The translations under genes were made by a program, and so were the position numbers. The notes below the pieces were generated by a model. The model searched no databases and was not told the DNA's origin. It saw only the letters and a program-made list of their open reading frames with translations. From Azospirillum brasilense (lineage in GTDB: Bacteria; Pseudomonadota; Alphaproteobacteria; Azospirillales; Azospirillaceae), in NCBI RefSeq assembly GCF_001315015.1, contig NZ_CP012915.1, forward strand, positions 620,001-684,000: a DNA stretch of 64,000 nt. The letters are read 5' to 3'. This document shows positions 43,369-52,577 of the stretch, in pieces. Position 1 is the first letter of the stretch; every line of letters starts with the position of its first letter.

Positions 43369-44265
43369 TTACGGCGCCGCGTCGCACATCACCCGATTGC
43401 GGCCACTGTTCTTCGCACGGTAAAGCGCCTCGTCCGCCCGCGCGAGCACCGCAGCGACGCCGTTCTCACCCGGTTTCAGCGCGCTGACGCCGATGCTGAC
43501 GGTAAAGGTGAGGACGGACCCGGCACCGTTGGCGATACGCACATCGGTTTCAGCCAGCGCGCGGCGCAGCCGCTCCGCCAGCAGCGCCGCTCCCTGCTGC
43601 GGCGTGTCGGGCAGAAGGATGGCAAATTCCTCGCCGCCCAGCCGGCCCAGCACGTCCGCGCCGCGCACCATAGACCGGCAGACACGGACCACGGTGCGGA
43701 TGGCCTCGTCCCCGGTGGCGTGGCCGTAGGTGTCGTTGACCTTCTTGAAGTGATCGATGTCCAGCATGATCGCCGACAGCGGCTGGCCGCTGCGCTGTGC
43801 CCGTGCCACCTCGTCGGCGGCCCGGGCCATGAAGCGCCCGCGGTTCAGCGCCCCGGTCAGCGAGTCGGTGGTGGCGAGCCGCTCCAACTGGCGCTGCATG
43901 TCGACCACGCGGGAGGCGGCGAGCAGTCGGGCGCGCAGCCAAGTGAGGTCCAGCGGCTTGCGGAGGAACTCGTCGGCGCCGTTCTCCACGACCTCGAAGA
44001 ACTGGTTCGTGATGCTGCCGGGAATCATCAGCATAAGATAGAGGTGCCGTTCCCGCTGCGCCGCGCGCAGATGCCAGCACACCTCCACTCCCTCCATCTC
44101 GCTGACGCGGAAATCGACGAGCGCGATGTCGATGGGCTCGTCGCGGCAGCGGTCTAAGGCCGCTTGGCCGCTTTCGGCAAAGACGGCCTGATGGCCGAAG
44201 CCTTCAAGCTGCTGGCACAGCACCATGCGCGCCATGCGCGAATCGTCCACCACCAAAATCCGCAT
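43369..44265 (-). CDS. Response regulator with GGDEF domain (diguanylate cyclase)
   Basis: 298 aa. An N-terminal receiver domain (residues 1-118; ILVVDDSRMARMVL, phospho-acceptor Asp in ALVDFRVSEMEG near 51, Lys in LRKPLDL near 103) is joined to a GGDEF domain (residues about 130-290). The active site is GGEEF in GRLGGEEFAILLPD, and RGAD five residues before it is a complete product-inhibition site (RxxD). The receiver differs from PleD in being single. It should make cyclic di-GMP when phosphorylated. No histidine kinase gene is adjacent. GGAGG precedes the ATG. Confidence 0.94.
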   Translation of the reverse strand: MRILVVDDSRMARMVLCQQLEGFGHQAVFAESGQAALDRCRDEPIDIALVDFRVSEMEGVEVCWHLRAAQRERHLYLMLMIPGSITNQFFEVVENGADEFLRKPLDLTWLRARLLAASRVVDMQRQLERLATTDSLTGALNRGRFMARAADEVARAQRSGQPLSAIMLDIDHFKKVNDTYGHATGDEAIRTVVRVCRSMVRGADVLGRLGGEEFAILLPDTPQQGAALLAERLRRALAETDVRIANGAGSVLTFTVSIGVSALKPGENGVAAVLARADEALYRAKNSGRNRVMCDAAP

Positions 44266-44408
44266 GCGGCCTCCACGACCATTGCCTCAGAGAAGCACAA
44301 AGCCTTGAAGGAAACATTACAATTGCGTGGAATTCCGAATGAACCTGGATCGACGGGTCGCTGACACCGATTCGACCGTAAATCGTGGCGGCGCAAGTCA
44401 GTCTTGTC

Positions 44409-44426
44409 GAAAATCAAAAGATTTTC
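44409..44426 (-). terminator. AT-rich hairpin downstream of tRNA-Ser
   Basis: GAAAATC and GATTTTC form a 7-bp stem around four A/T bases, 40 bases past the tRNA 3' end. It may end the tRNA transcript, though no T-run follows the stem. Confidence 0.3.
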
Positions 44427-44466
44427 AACGAAGGAGCGGTGTTTCTCATTTGATGAGTGGAAATGG

Positions 44467-44556
44467 TGGCGGATGGGGTGGGATTCGAACCCACGGTGGA
44501 GTTGCCCCCACGCCAGTTTTCAAGACTGGAGCCTTAAACCGCTCGGCCACCCATCC
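44467..44556 (-). tRNA. tRNA-Ser (anticodon UGA)
   Basis: Read on the minus strand, the 7-bp acceptor GGATGGG/CCCATCC, D-arm GGCCGAGCGGTTTAAGGC, anticodon stem with loop CTTGAAA (anticodon TGA), a long serine-type variable arm (TGGGGGCAACTCCA), T-arm GTGGGTTCGAATCCCAC, discriminator G and an encoded CCA end (44467-44469) are all present. It decodes UCA and probably other UCN codons. Confidence 0.96.
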
Positions 44557-44761
44557 AACTCAATGCATCAGGAGCGGCGCCCTGCGCATTTCGGGGACCA
44601 TTGCCTACTGATCCCCGCTCTGATCCCCAAAACCGAAGCCTGATCTCGGCTCATCGCTTGCCGGGGATCGGAAGCGGGGCGAAGATGCCGTTTCCGGTTC
44701 CCCTGGTCAACTTGCTTTTGATCCCCGCTGCGTAGCGACCGCCTCGGTTCAAAGCGGGGAG
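44557..44761. other. Gap with repeated GATCCCCGCT motifs
   Basis: No gene was seen. The motif GATCCCCGCT or its complement occurs several times (around 44610, 44670, 44720 and 44755), and the last two copies can pair as a stem of about 11 bp across 44719-44764, right at the stop of the next leftward gene. The stretch lies between tRNA-Ser and an unknown gene and could be the scar of an old integration or simply 3'-end hairpins. Confidence 0.4.
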
Positions 44762-45334
44762 TCACATCCGGATCGGGCGGCCCAGGTTTGATAGGCGCTT
44801 CGTCGGCTTTGGAGGAGTCGGAGAGTCGGAGAAATCAGGCAGGCTGGAGGCGCGGCTGATGACCTTGCGGATCATGACGCCGGTCGCTTCCAGATCCTCA
44901 ATCACCGTGGCCGACACGCGACCCGCATAGTGTGGGCGGTCCAGCTTGGTGCGCATCTCCTCTATGATCTTCAATTCCGGTTCGAACAGTTCGCGGGCGC
45001 CGATGGGGAGCGCCTGATCGTCCCGCATCCGTTCGAAATAGTTCCGTGTCGCTCGGGCCAGCAAGCCGGTCAGGAGAAGGTCGATCCGTTCGAACTCCGT
45101 GCGCAGGTCGGAAAGCTTCGCCGTGCCGACGGTTGTTAGGCGTTCTTCCGTCAGGGTGACGAGGGCGCGCACCTCCTCCACCTTCCGGCGGAAGCCGAGG
45201 AACGAAGAGAAACGGTCCTCCTGAATGTCGCGCTGCGCACGCGCGCCCAATGCGACCGCTTCGCCGGCTTGGTGCTCGATGGCCGTCAGCAACTCTTCGA
45301 TCGCTCTGCGGCCGGTGTCCTGTCCCCAGACCAT
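44762..45334 (-). CDS. Hypothetical helical protein next to tRNA-Ser
   Basis: 190 aa, not recognised. It is predicted almost fully helical, with GRRAIEELLTAIEHQAGEAV at the start and heptad-like stretches (FRRKVEEVRALVTLTEERL; LRTEFERIDLLLTGLLAR) suggesting a coiled coil. The C-terminus is Pro/Ser-rich (SDSPTPPKPTKR). There is no signal peptide or membrane span. The ATG at 45334 follows GGGAGAGG; an upstream arginine-rich extension to 45478 is unlikely. Isolated between a tRNA gene and xth, it may be acquired DNA. Confidence 0.6.
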   Translation of the reverse strand: MVWGQDTGRRAIEELLTAIEHQAGEAVALGARAQRDIQEDRFSSFLGFRRKVEEVRALVTLTEERLTTVGTAKLSDLRTEFERIDLLLTGLLARATRNYFERMRDDQALPIGARELFEPELKIIEEMRTKLDRPHYAGRVSATVIEDLEATGVMIRKVISRASSLPDFSDSPTPPKPTKRLSNLGRPIRM

Positions 45335-45407
45335 CGTCTTGCCGCCTCTCCCCGCGGATGGACGCTTGCTCGGTTTCCGAGTCGGCCTTGAGGATGCGCG
45401 AAAAAAT

Positions 45408-46193
45408 TTAAGAAATGTCTGACCCGTCACGCAGCTCGAGCAGGACCGGCGTGTGGTCGGACGCTTTTTCCGCTCCACGCGGGCGACGGTCGATGCGGCA
45501 CTCCACCAGACGGTCGGCGGCCTGCGGGGACAGCAGGAAGTGATCGATCCGCAACCCCAGGTCCCGTGGCCAGCAGCCGGCCTGATAGTCCCAGAAGGTG
45601 TAGGCGTGGTCGTCGTCGTGCAGGGCGCGGTAGGCTTCGGTCAGGCCGAGATTCAGCAGGGCGCGGAACTTCGCCCGCGATTCCGGCTGGAACAGGGCGT
45701 CGCCGGCGAAGGCCACCGGGTCGAAGACGTCGCGGGGTTCCGGAATGATGTTGTAGTCGCCGCCCAGAACGAAGGGGATTTCCTGCGCCAGCAGGCCGCG
45801 GGCATGGGCGTGCAGCCGGTCCATCCAGCGGAGCTTGTAGGCGAACTTCTCGGTCCCGAGGGGGTTTCCGTTTGGCAGGTAGAGCGAGGCGATGCGCACG
45901 CCGCCCACCGTGGCCTCGACGTAACGGGCCTGCTCGTCCTCCGGTTCGCCGGGCAGACGGGTCAGCACGTCCTCGTGCGGCGCCTTGGAAAGGAACGCCA
46001 CGCCATTGTAGGACTTCTGCCCCACCGGCGTGACGTGATAGCCGAGATCCTCGAAGGCGGCGCGGGGGAACGCCGCGGTCTCGCACTTGATCTCCTGGAG
46101 AAGCGCGACGTCCGGGGACTCCGCGCGCAGCCAGTCGGTAATCAGCGGAAGGCGGGCCTTCGCCGAATTGACGTTCCAGGTGGCGATCTTCAC
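45408..46193 (-). CDS. xth: Exodeoxyribonuclease III (AP endonuclease)
   Basis: 261 aa, Mg-dependent endonuclease/exonuclease/phosphatase fold. MKIATWNVNSAKARL (active-site Asn), ALLQEIKCE near residue 30-38 (metal-binding Glu), VLGGDYNIIPEPRDVFDP near 142-159 (Asp, Asn) and EKASDHTPVLLEL near the C-terminus (catalytic Asp-His) are all present. It repairs abasic sites and 3'-blocked ends. Downstream of erpA on the same strand with a 46-base gap, so the pair may be cotranscribed. Confidence 0.95.
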   Translation of the reverse strand: MKIATWNVNSAKARLPLITDWLRAESPDVALLQEIKCETAAFPRAAFEDLGYHVTPVGQKSYNGVAFLSKAPHEDVLTRLPGEPEDEQARYVEATVGGVRIASLYLPNGNPLGTEKFAYKLRWMDRLHAHARGLLAQEIPFVLGGDYNIIPEPRDVFDPVAFAGDALFQPESRAKFRALLNLGLTEAYRALHDDDHAYTFWDYQAGCWPRDLGLRIDHFLLSPQAADRLVECRIDRRPRGAEKASDHTPVLLELRDGSDIS

Positions 46194-46239
46194 GTCGTGT
46201 TCTTCTTGTTCGGCAAAGGCCAGGGGGAAAAAGGAACCG

Positions 46240-46608
46240 TCAGGCGGCGAAGGAGTTGCCGCAGCCGCAGGAGGCCGTGGCGTTCGGGTTCTTGATCTGG
46301 AAGGCGGCCCCCATCAGGTCCTCGACATAGTCGAGGGTGGAGCCGGCCAGCAGATCCAGCGAGGCGTCGTCGGTGACGACCTTCACGCCGTTCTTCTCGA
46401 ACACATGGTCGTCCTCATTCGCCGCGGCGTCAAAGGAGAAACCATACTGGAAGCCGGAGCAGCCGCCGCCCGACACGGTCAGGCGCAGCATCAGGGCCGG
46501 GTCGCCCTCATGCTCGATCAGGAAGGCGACGCGCTTGGCGGCGCTGTCGGACACGGCGAGAACGCGCGCACCCTCTTGCGCGGTGGCGGGAAGGGCGGTG
46601 TCGGGCAT
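46240..46608 (-). CDS. erpA: A-type Fe-S cluster carrier (ErpA/IscA family)
   Basis: 122 aa with the three conserved cysteines of A-type carriers: GGGCSGFQYGF near residue 60 and SCGCGNSFAA at the C-terminus. It delivers [4Fe-4S] or [2Fe-2S] clusters to target enzymes, of which the window has several (hydratases, Edd). ATG 46608 gives a normal-length protein; a longer upstream frame adds 31 residues without similarity. ErpA is favoured over IscA because no isc genes are adjacent, but the distinction is not firm. Confidence 0.9.
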   Translation of the reverse strand: MPDTALPATAQEGARVLAVSDSAAKRVAFLIEHEGDPALMLRLTVSGGGCSGFQYGFSFDAAANEDDHVFEKNGVKVVTDDASLDLLAGSTLDYVEDLMGAAFQIKNPNATASCGCGNSFAA

Positions 46609-46800
46609 GGGACGGACCTCAGGGTTTCGCGGAACGGACGACACAACGACGAATGTAAGGGTGTGTCCGCCTTTCGTCAAAGGCATGTCCGGCGAACTCA
46701 TGCCTGACCTGCGGTTCGCCCGGAGGCGGCTGCCGGATGTCTCGGCGGGTCACCGCCTTCGCCGTTGCACAGCGCGGTTTGCGCCGGTAGTGTCCGCGCC

Positions 46801-48000
46801 ATGACGGCGGACTTCTTCCAGGATCGCCCGGCGCCCTATGGCTGCGACCCCGCACAGACGCGCGGCCGGCTGTTTCCGGAGCCGGAAAGCCCGACGCGCT
46901 CGTGCTACCAGCGCGACCGCGACCGCATCGTGCATTCCGGCGCCTTCCGCAAGCTGAAATACAAGACGCAGGTCTTCGTCTATCACGAGGGCGATTATTT
47001 CCGCACCCGCCTGACCCACAGCCTGGAGGTGGCGCAGATCGCCCGCTCGATCAGCCGCGCGCTGGGGCTGAACGAGGATCTGGCGGAGGCGGTGGCGCTC
47101 GCCCACGATCTCGGCCACACGCCGTTCGGCCATGCCGGCGAGGACGCGCTGAACGCCTGCATGGCGCCCTACGGCGGCTTCGCCCACAACGACCAGACGC
47201 TGCGCATCCTGACGATGCTGGAGCGGCGCTACGCCGATTTCGACGGGCTGAACCTGACCTGGGAAGCGCTGGAAGGCGTGGTCAAGCACAACGGCCCGCT
47301 GCTGCCACTTCGTGATGGCGAAACGCTGCCGACGACGCTGGCCGCCTTCCAGGAGCGCTGGGACCTGGAGCTTCACACCAACCCGGGTGCCGAGGCGCAG
47401 GTGGCGGCCCTGGCCGACGACATCGCCTACAACAACCACGACATCGACGACGGGCTGCGCGCCGGCCTGTTCACGGTGGACGAGGTGGCGGAACTGCCGC
47501 TGGTCGGCCCGGTGGTGCGGCAGGTCTGCGACCGCTATCCGGGGCTGGAGCGGTCCCGCCTGATCCACGAGACGATCCGGCGGATGATCAACAACATGAT
47601 CGTCGACCTGCTGGCCGAGACGCGGGAGCGGCTGGACCGTCACCGTCCGGGCAGCGCCGCCGAGCTGCGCGCCCTGCCGGAGGCGGTCGTCAGCTTCTCC
47701 CCCGCGATGTTCGAGGCGCAGCGGCCCTTGCGCGCCTTCCTGAAACAGCGCATGTACCGCCATTACCGGGTGAACCGGGAAATGAGCAAGTGCAAGCGGG
47801 TGGTCACCGCCCTGTTTGACCTGTTCATGGCCGAGCCGAACACCCTGCCGACGCAATGGCAGGAGGAGATCGTCAAACAGGGCGGGCAGGGGGACCGGAC
47901 GGTGCTGGCACGGCTGGTCGCCGACTACATCGCCGGGATGACCGACCGCTACGCGCTCGCCGAATACGCCCGCCTGTTCGACATGGACGCCAAGACCTAA
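46801..48000 (+). CDS. dgt: Deoxyguanosinetriphosphate triphosphohydrolase-like protein
   Basis: 399 aa HD-domain enzyme. [29 protein letters not shown] near residues 49-77 (first His), [19 protein letters not shown] near 100-118 (the HD pair and following His), and [15 protein letters not shown] near 205-219 (final metal Asp) define the dGTPase family; this is the shorter type-2 form. It hydrolyses dNTPs to nucleoside and triphosphate. It is divergent from erpA and followed by argS; its stop codon lies in a short tandem repeat. Confidence 0.94.
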   Translation: MTADFFQDRPAPYGCDPAQTRGRLFPEPESPTRSCYQRDRDRIVHSGAFRKLKYKTQVFVYHEGDYFRTRLTHSLEVAQIARSISRALGLNEDLAEAVALAHDLGHTPFGHAGEDALNACMAPYGGFAHNDQTLRILTMLERRYADFDGLNLTWEALEGVVKHNGPLLPLRDGETLPTTLAAFQERWDLELHTNPGAEAQVAALADDIAYNNHDIDDGLRAGLFTVDEVAELPLVGPVVRQVCDRYPGLERSRLIHETIRRMINNMIVDLLAETRERLDRHRPGSAAELRALPEAVVSFSPAMFEAQRPLRAFLKQRMYRHYRVNREMSKCKRVVTALFDLFMAEPNTLPTQWQEEIVKQGGQGDRTVLARLVADYIAGMTDRYALAEYARLFDMDAKT

Positions 48001-48045
48001 ACGGCTAAGACCTAAACGGCTAAGACCTAACCGGCCCAGACCTAA
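47992..48045. repeat. 15-bp tandem repeat at the dgt stop codon
   Basis: AAGACCTAAACGGCT repeats with a 15-base period: two perfect copies (47992, 48007), a third with changes at the end (48022) and a partial fourth (CAGACCTAA, 48037). Each copy has an in-frame TAA, so expansion did not alter the protein. It separates dgt from argS. Confidence 0.85.
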
Positions 48046-48061
48046 AGCAAGAATTGAAACG

Positions 48062-49822
48062 ATGAACATCTTCAAGGTCTTCGAGAACGACATCCGCAAG
48101 CTGCTGGACGAGCTGGCTGCCGAGGGCCAGATCCCAGCGGGGCTCGACACCGCGCGCCTGACGGTGGAGCCGCCGCGCGAGGCGGCGCACGGCGACCTGT
48201 CGACCAACGCGGCGATGATCCTGGCCAAGCCGGCGGGCAAGCCGCCCCGCGCCCTGGCCGAGCTGCTGGTGGCGAAGCTGAAGACCCGCCCCGACGTGGC
48301 GAGCGCCGAGATCGCCGGTCCAGGCTTCGTGAACCTGCGCTTGACGGCTGATGTCTGGCGCGACTGCATCCGCGACGTGCTGACCGCCGGCACCGCCTAT
48401 GGCGAGAGCACGCTGGGCGGCCAGCGTCCGGTGAACGTCGAATACGTGTCGGCCAACCCCACCGGCCCGCTGCACGCGGCCCATGGCCGCGGCGCCGTGT
48501 TCGGCGACGCGCTGGCCGCGCTGCTGGAGAAGGCCGGCTACGCCGTTGCCCGTGAATATTACATCAACGACGCCGGCGCCCAGGTTGACGTGCTGGGCCG
48601 CTCGACCTTCCTGCGCTACCGCGAGGCGCTGGGCGAGGACATCGGCGAGATCCCGGCGGGCCTTTATCCCGGCGAGTATCTGAAGGAGGTCGGTCAGGCC
48701 CTGGCCGAGCGCGACGGCAACAAGTGGGTCGGCGCGGACGAGTCCGACTGGCTGCCCGCCTGCCGCGACTTCGCCATCGCCACGATCATGGAATGGATCA
48801 AGGAGGACCTCGGCGTCCTCGGCGTCCGCATGGACGTCTACAGCTCCGAACGCGCGCTGGTGAAGGCCGGGGCGGTGGACACGGCGCTGAAGGCGCTGGA
48901 GGACCGCGGCCTGATCTATGTCGGCGTGCTGGAGCCGCCGAAGGGCAAGAAGCCCGACGACTGGGAGCCGCGCCCGCAGACCCTGTTCAAGTCCACCGAC
49001 TTCGGCGACGACGTCGACCGCCCGCTGAAGAAGTCGGATGGGTCCTTTACCTACTTCTCCAACGACATCGCCTACCACTACGACAAGCACCGCCGCGGCT
49101 TCGACCTGCAGATCGACGTGTGGGGCGCCGACCACGGCGGCTACGTCAAGCGCATGCAGGCGGCGACCACGGCGATCACCGAGGGCAAGGCGTCGCTGGA
49201 CGTGAAGCTCTGCCAGCTCGTCCATCTGATGAAGAACGGCGAGCCGGTGAAGATGTCCAAGCGCGCCGGCACCTTCGTGACGCTGCGCGACGTGATCGAG
49301 GAGGTCGGCCGCGACGTCGTCCGCTTCATCATGCTGACCCGCCGCAACGACCAGACGCTGGACTTCGACTTCGCCAAGGTCGTCGAGCAGTCGAAGGACA
49401 ACCCGGTCTTTTACGTGCAATACGCCCACGCCCGCTGCCGCTCGGTCCTGCGCCACGCCGCGACGGCGCTGCCGGGGGCCGACCTGTCGCTGGCGGCGCT
49501 GGCAGCCAGGGCCAACCTCGCCCGTCTCGACAGCGAGGAGGAGATGGCGCTGGCCAAGCGTATGGCGACCTGGCCGCGTCTGGTCGAATCCGCCGCCGAG
49601 GCACACGAGCCGCACCGCGTGGCCTTCTACCTGTCCGACCTCGCCAGCGACTTCCACGCGCTGTGGAACAAGGGCCGCGACGACACCAGCCTGCGCTTCC
49701 TGATCGAGGGTGACGAGGAGGTCACGGTGGCCCGTCTGGCGCTGATCAGCGCGGTCGCCACGGTGATCGCCTCCGGCCTCGCCGTGATGGGCGTGGAACC
49801 GGTGGAGGAATTGCGGTCATGA
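48062..49822 (+). CDS. argS: Arginyl-tRNA synthetase
   Basis: 586 aa class I synthetase. The N-terminal Add-1 domain (residues 1-110) is followed by [19 protein letters not shown] (HIGH-type motif HAAHG near residue 137) and the [12 protein letters not shown] motif near 398. The C-terminal DALR anticodon-binding domain is complete. Its stop overlaps the start of the SPOR gene by four bases, an arrangement that continues into nagZ, a protease gene and scpAB. Confidence 0.97.
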   Translation: MNIFKVFENDIRKLLDELAAEGQIPAGLDTARLTVEPPREAAHGDLSTNAAMILAKPAGKPPRALAELLVAKLKTRPDVASAEIAGPGFVNLRLTADVWRDCIRDVLTAGTAYGESTLGGQRPVNVEYVSANPTGPLHAAHGRGAVFGDALAALLEKAGYAVAREYYINDAGAQVDVLGRSTFLRYREALGEDIGEIPAGLYPGEYLKEVGQALAERDGNKWVGADESDWLPACRDFAIATIMEWIKEDLGVLGVRMDVYSSERALVKAGAVDTALKALEDRGLIYVGVLEPPKGKKPDDWEPRPQTLFKSTDFGDDVDRPLKKSDGSFTYFSNDIAYHYDKHRRGFDLQIDVWGADHGGYVKRMQAATTAITEGKASLDVKLCQLVHLMKNGEPVKMSKRAGTFVTLRDVIEEVGRDVVRFIMLTRRNDQTLDFDFAKVVEQSKDNPVFYVQYAHARCRSVLRHAATALPGADLSLAALAARANLARLDSEEEMALAKRMATWPRLVESAAEAHEPHRVAFYLSDLASDFHALWNKGRDDTSLRFLIEGDEEVTVARLALISAVATVIASGLAVMGVEPVEELRS

Positions 49823-50742
49823 GGTATGAGGGCGATGCCAACTACGCCAGCGATCCCTACGGCACGCCGCCGCAACGGGGAGGTCGGCGCGGTCTGCTTG
49901 GCCTCGGTCTGGCGGTCGTCGGCATCGTGGCCTTCGCCGGCGCGATCGTCGTCGTCTACGGCGGCAAGGGGCAGAGCACGCCGGACGGCGGCCCGCCGCT
50001 GCTGATGGCCGACAGCGCGCCGACCAAGGCCCGCCCGGAGCAGCCCGGCGGCATGGAAGTGCCGCACCAGGACAAGCTGGTCTACGAGCGGTTGAACGAC
50101 CGCGGGTCGAAGTCGCAGATCGAACGCCTGCTGCCGCCGCCGGAGGAGCCGCTGCCGCGGCCGGTCGTGGCCCCGCAGGTGCCGCCGTCGCCGACCCTGC
50201 CGGAGGCGCCCGCCGTGGCCCAACTGCCGCCGCCCCCGCCGGGCTCCACCACCACGGTGCCGCGCCAGGAGGGGGAGGGGGCGCTGCCGCCCGCCGCCGC
50301 TCCGGCCCCGCCGCCCGCGGTGGCCGCCCTTCCAGCACCGGCACCGGCGGCTCCGGCTCCCAAAGCTGCCCCTCCACCCGCGGCCAAGCCGGCTCCGGCG
50401 CCGCCTGCCGCGGCGCCAAAGCCGCAGCCCACGCCACCGGTGGCCGCCGCTCCGCCTCCGCAACCGGCGCCTGCTCCGGCCAAGGCGTCTGGCGGGGGGA
50501 ACTGGCGCGTCCAGCTCGCCGCGGTGCGCAGCGAGGCCGAGGCCTCGACGGAGTGGAAGCGCCTGACCAGCCGCTACGGCGCGGCGCTCGGCGGTCTGTC
50601 CATGCAGGTCGCCAAGGCCGATCTGGGCGAGAAGGGCATCTTCTACCGCATCCAGGGCGTCGGCCTTGACGAGGAGCGCGCCAAGTCGGTCTGCGCCCAG
50701 CTCAAGTCCCAGAATGTGGGGTGTGTGGTTGTCCGTCCCTGA
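49819..50742 (+). CDS. SPOR-domain cell-division/envelope protein
   Basis: 307 aa. A short cytoplasmic start is followed by one membrane span ([20 protein letters not shown], residues about 30-50), a long Pro/Ala-rich periplasmic linker (about 100-225) and a C-terminal SPOR domain ([44 protein letters not shown]). SPOR domains bind denuded peptidoglycan glycans at the division septum, and the following gene nagZ acts on such material. The architecture resembles FtsN and DedD. Confidence 0.93.
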   Translation: MRYEGDANYASDPYGTPPQRGGRRGLLGLGLAVVGIVAFAGAIVVVYGGKGQSTPDGGPPLLMADSAPTKARPEQPGGMEVPHQDKLVYERLNDRGSKSQIERLLPPPEEPLPRPVVAPQVPPSPTLPEAPAVAQLPPPPPGSTTTVPRQEGEGALPPAAAPAPPPAVAALPAPAPAAPAPKAAPPPAAKPAPAPPAAAPKPQPTPPVAAAPPPQPAPAPAKASGGGNWRVQLAAVRSEAEASTEWKRLTSRYGAALGGLSMQVAKADLGEKGIFYRIQGVGLDEERAKSVCAQLKSQNVGCVVVRP

Positions 50743-51832
50743 TCCGGCTTTGCCGAACGCCCGAAACGCGTCCGGACCCCATCGCGCCCCCCATCGCGCC
50801 CCCCATCGCGCCCCCCATCGCGCCGTGGTGTTCGGCGCCGCCGGCACCACCCTGACCGCGGACGAGCGCGCCTTCTTCCGCGAGGCCGATCCGCTGGGCT
50901 TCATCCTGTTCCGGCGCAATTGCGAGACGCCGGAGCAGGTCCGCGCGCTGGTGGCCGAGATGCGCGCGGCGGTGGGCCGCGCCGACGCTCCTGTGCTGAT
51001 CGACCAGGAGGGCGGGCGGGTGGCCCGCATGCGCCCGCCGCACTGGCCGGCCTTTCCGCCGATGCGCGCCTTCGGCGACCTCGCGGCCCGCGACGCCGAC
51101 GCCGGACGGGAGGCCGCCCGGATCAACGCCCGGCTGCTGGCCCTGATGCTGGCGGACTGCGGCGTGACGGTGGATTGCGCCCCGGTCTGCGACGTGCCGG
51201 TGGAGGGCGCTCACGACATCATCGGCGACCGCGCCTTCTGCGGCGATCCGGCCCGCGTCGCCGATCTGGCGCGGGCGACCTGCGAAGGGCTGATGGCCGG
51301 CGGCGTTCTGCCGGTCGTCAAGCATCTGCCCGGCCATGGCCGGGCCTTCACCGACAGCCACGCCGAGTTGCCGGTGGTAGACGCCCCGCGCGCGGCGCTG
51401 GAGGCCACCGACTTCGCGCCCTTCCGCGCCCTGGCCGACATGCCGCTGGGCATGGTCGCCCATGTGGTGATGAAGGCCATCGACCCGGACCAGCCGGCCA
51501 GCACCTCGGCGATCGTGGTGCGCGACGTGGTGCGCGGCGCCCCCATCGGCTTCGACGGGCTGCTGTTCAGCGACGACCTGTCGATGGGCGCCCTGGCCGG
51601 CGGCATGCGCGGCCGGGCCGAGGCGGTTCTCGCCGCCGGGCTGGACGTCGTGCTCCACTGCAACGGCGTGATGGAGGAGATGGTGGCGGTGGCCGAGGGC
51701 GTTCCGGCGATGAGTGGCGCGGCCGTCCGCCGTTGGGAGCGGGCCGAGGCGTTGCGCGGCCCGGCGCAGCCGGTGGACGCCGACGAGCTGCGGGCGCGTC
51801 TGGCGGAATTGCTGGGAACTCCCCAGGTTTAG
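50714..51832 (+). CDS. nagZ: Beta-N-acetylhexosaminidase NagZ
   Basis: About 372 aa; family 3 glycosidase that removes GlcNAc from 1,6-anhydro-muropeptides in peptidoglycan recycling. Motifs: VFGAAGTTLTADERAFFREADPLG near the start of the domain, LIDQEGGRVARM, the Asp/His loop KHLPGHGRAFTDSHAELPVV (NagZ-specific), and FDGLLFSDDLSMGAL with the nucleophile Asp. The start is uncertain: ATG 50714 overlaps the SPOR gene by 29 bases, and GTG 50723, TTG 50729 and GTG 50825 are possible. The first 37 residues include a PHRA repeat made by a 12-bp tandem repeat and are not part of the fold. Confidence 0.93.
   Translation: MWGVWLSVPDPALPNARNASGPHRAPHRAPHRAPHRAVVFGAAGTTLTADERAFFREADPLGFILFRRNCETPEQVRALVAEMRAAVGRADAPVLIDQEGGRVARMRPPHWPAFPPMRAFGDLAARDADAGREAARINARLLALMLADCGVTVDCAPVCDVPVEGAHDIIGDRAFCGDPARVADLARATCEGLMAGGVLPVVKHLPGHGRAFTDSHAELPVVDAPRAALEATDFAPFRALADMPLGMVAHVVMKAIDPDQPASTSAIVVRDVVRGAPIGFDGLLFSDDLSMGALAGGMRGRAEAVLAAGLDVVLHCNGVMEEMVAVAEGVPAMSGAAVRRWERAEALRGPAQPVDADELRARLAELLGTPQV
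50778..50824. repeat. 12-bp tandem repeat within the nagZ 5' end
   Basis: CCCATCGCGCCC is repeated almost four times with a 12-base period (core ATCGCG at 50781, 50793, 50805 and 50817). In the nagZ frame it encodes four PHRA units. Changes in copy number would keep the frame. Confidence 0.85.
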
Positions 51833-51886
51833 AGCCATGCTCAGGCTTCCCCGGCGCATCCGGGGGGCGCAACGGGAGAGACAGGC

Positions 51887-52573
51887 GTGCTGGAAGGTCT
51901 GATCGACCGCATACCGATGATCTTTGCGGTCGCCATCCCCGCGATCCTCGCCATCACAATGCACGAGGCGGCGCACGGATTCGTGGCGATGTGGCGCGGC
52001 GACGACACGGCGTGGCGGCTGGGCCGGGTGACCCTCAACCCGCTCCGTCACATCGACCCCCTGGGCACGGTGGTGCTGCCGGCGGTGATGTATTTCACCA
52101 CCGGCTTCGTCTTCGGCTGGGCCAAGCCGGTGCCGGTGAATTTCGGGCGGCTGCACCACCCGCGCCGCGACATGGTGTGGGTGGCGCTGGCCGGTCCGGG
52201 GGTGAATTTCGTGCTGGCGCTGGTCTCTGCGATCATCTGGGGCTTCACCAGCCCACAGGGCGGGGCGACGGAGATGTGGTTCCGCGCCGCGCTGGAGGTG
52301 TCGGTCCTGGTCAACGTCGTGCTGATGGTCTTCAACATGATCCCGCTGCCGCCGCTCGACGGCGGGCGCGTGGCGGTCGGCATCCTGCCCGACGCGCTGG
52401 CCTTCCCGCTGGCGCGGCTGGAGAAGTACGGCATGCTGATCCTGATCGGCGCCTTCTTCCTGCTGCCCTTCATCGGGCGGGAGCTTGGCATGGACCTCAG
52501 CGTCTTCTCCTGGGTGCTCGGCCCGCCGGTGGATTACATGATCGAGCTGATCCGCATCCTCAGCGGCAATTGA
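51887..52573 (+). CDS. Site-2 protease family membrane zinc peptidase (M50)
   Basis: 228 aa, GTG start after GGGAGAG. The zinc site is HEAAH near residue 26-30, and NMIPLPPLDGGRV near 150-162 supplies the third ligand Asp; MVWVALAGPGVNFVLAL near 96-112 is the other conserved S2P stretch. About six membrane spans. It is the short rhomboid-adjacent-type S2P without PDZ or CBS domains, commonly found immediately upstream of scpA. The substrate is unknown. It lies 54 bases after nagZ. Confidence 0.93.
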   Translation: MLEGLIDRIPMIFAVAIPAILAITMHEAAHGFVAMWRGDDTAWRLGRVTLNPLRHIDPLGTVVLPAVMYFTTGFVFGWAKPVPVNFGRLHHPRRDMVWVALAGPGVNFVLALVSAIIWGFTSPQGGATEMWFRAALEVSVLVNVVLMVFNMIPLPPLDGGRVAVGILPDALAFPLARLEKYGMLILIGAFFLLPFIGRELGMDLSVFSWVLGPPVDYMIELIRILSGN

Positions 52574-52577
52574 CGGC

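Noticed and set aside
44557..44761. Second tRNA or small RNA gene next to tRNA-Ser
   Set aside because: The repeated GATCCCCGCT motifs do not fold into a cloverleaf and no tRNA consensus bases are present.
50778..50824. CRISPR-like array
   Set aside because: It is a simple in-frame 12-bp tandem repeat without spacers; no CRISPR array or cas gene was found in the window.
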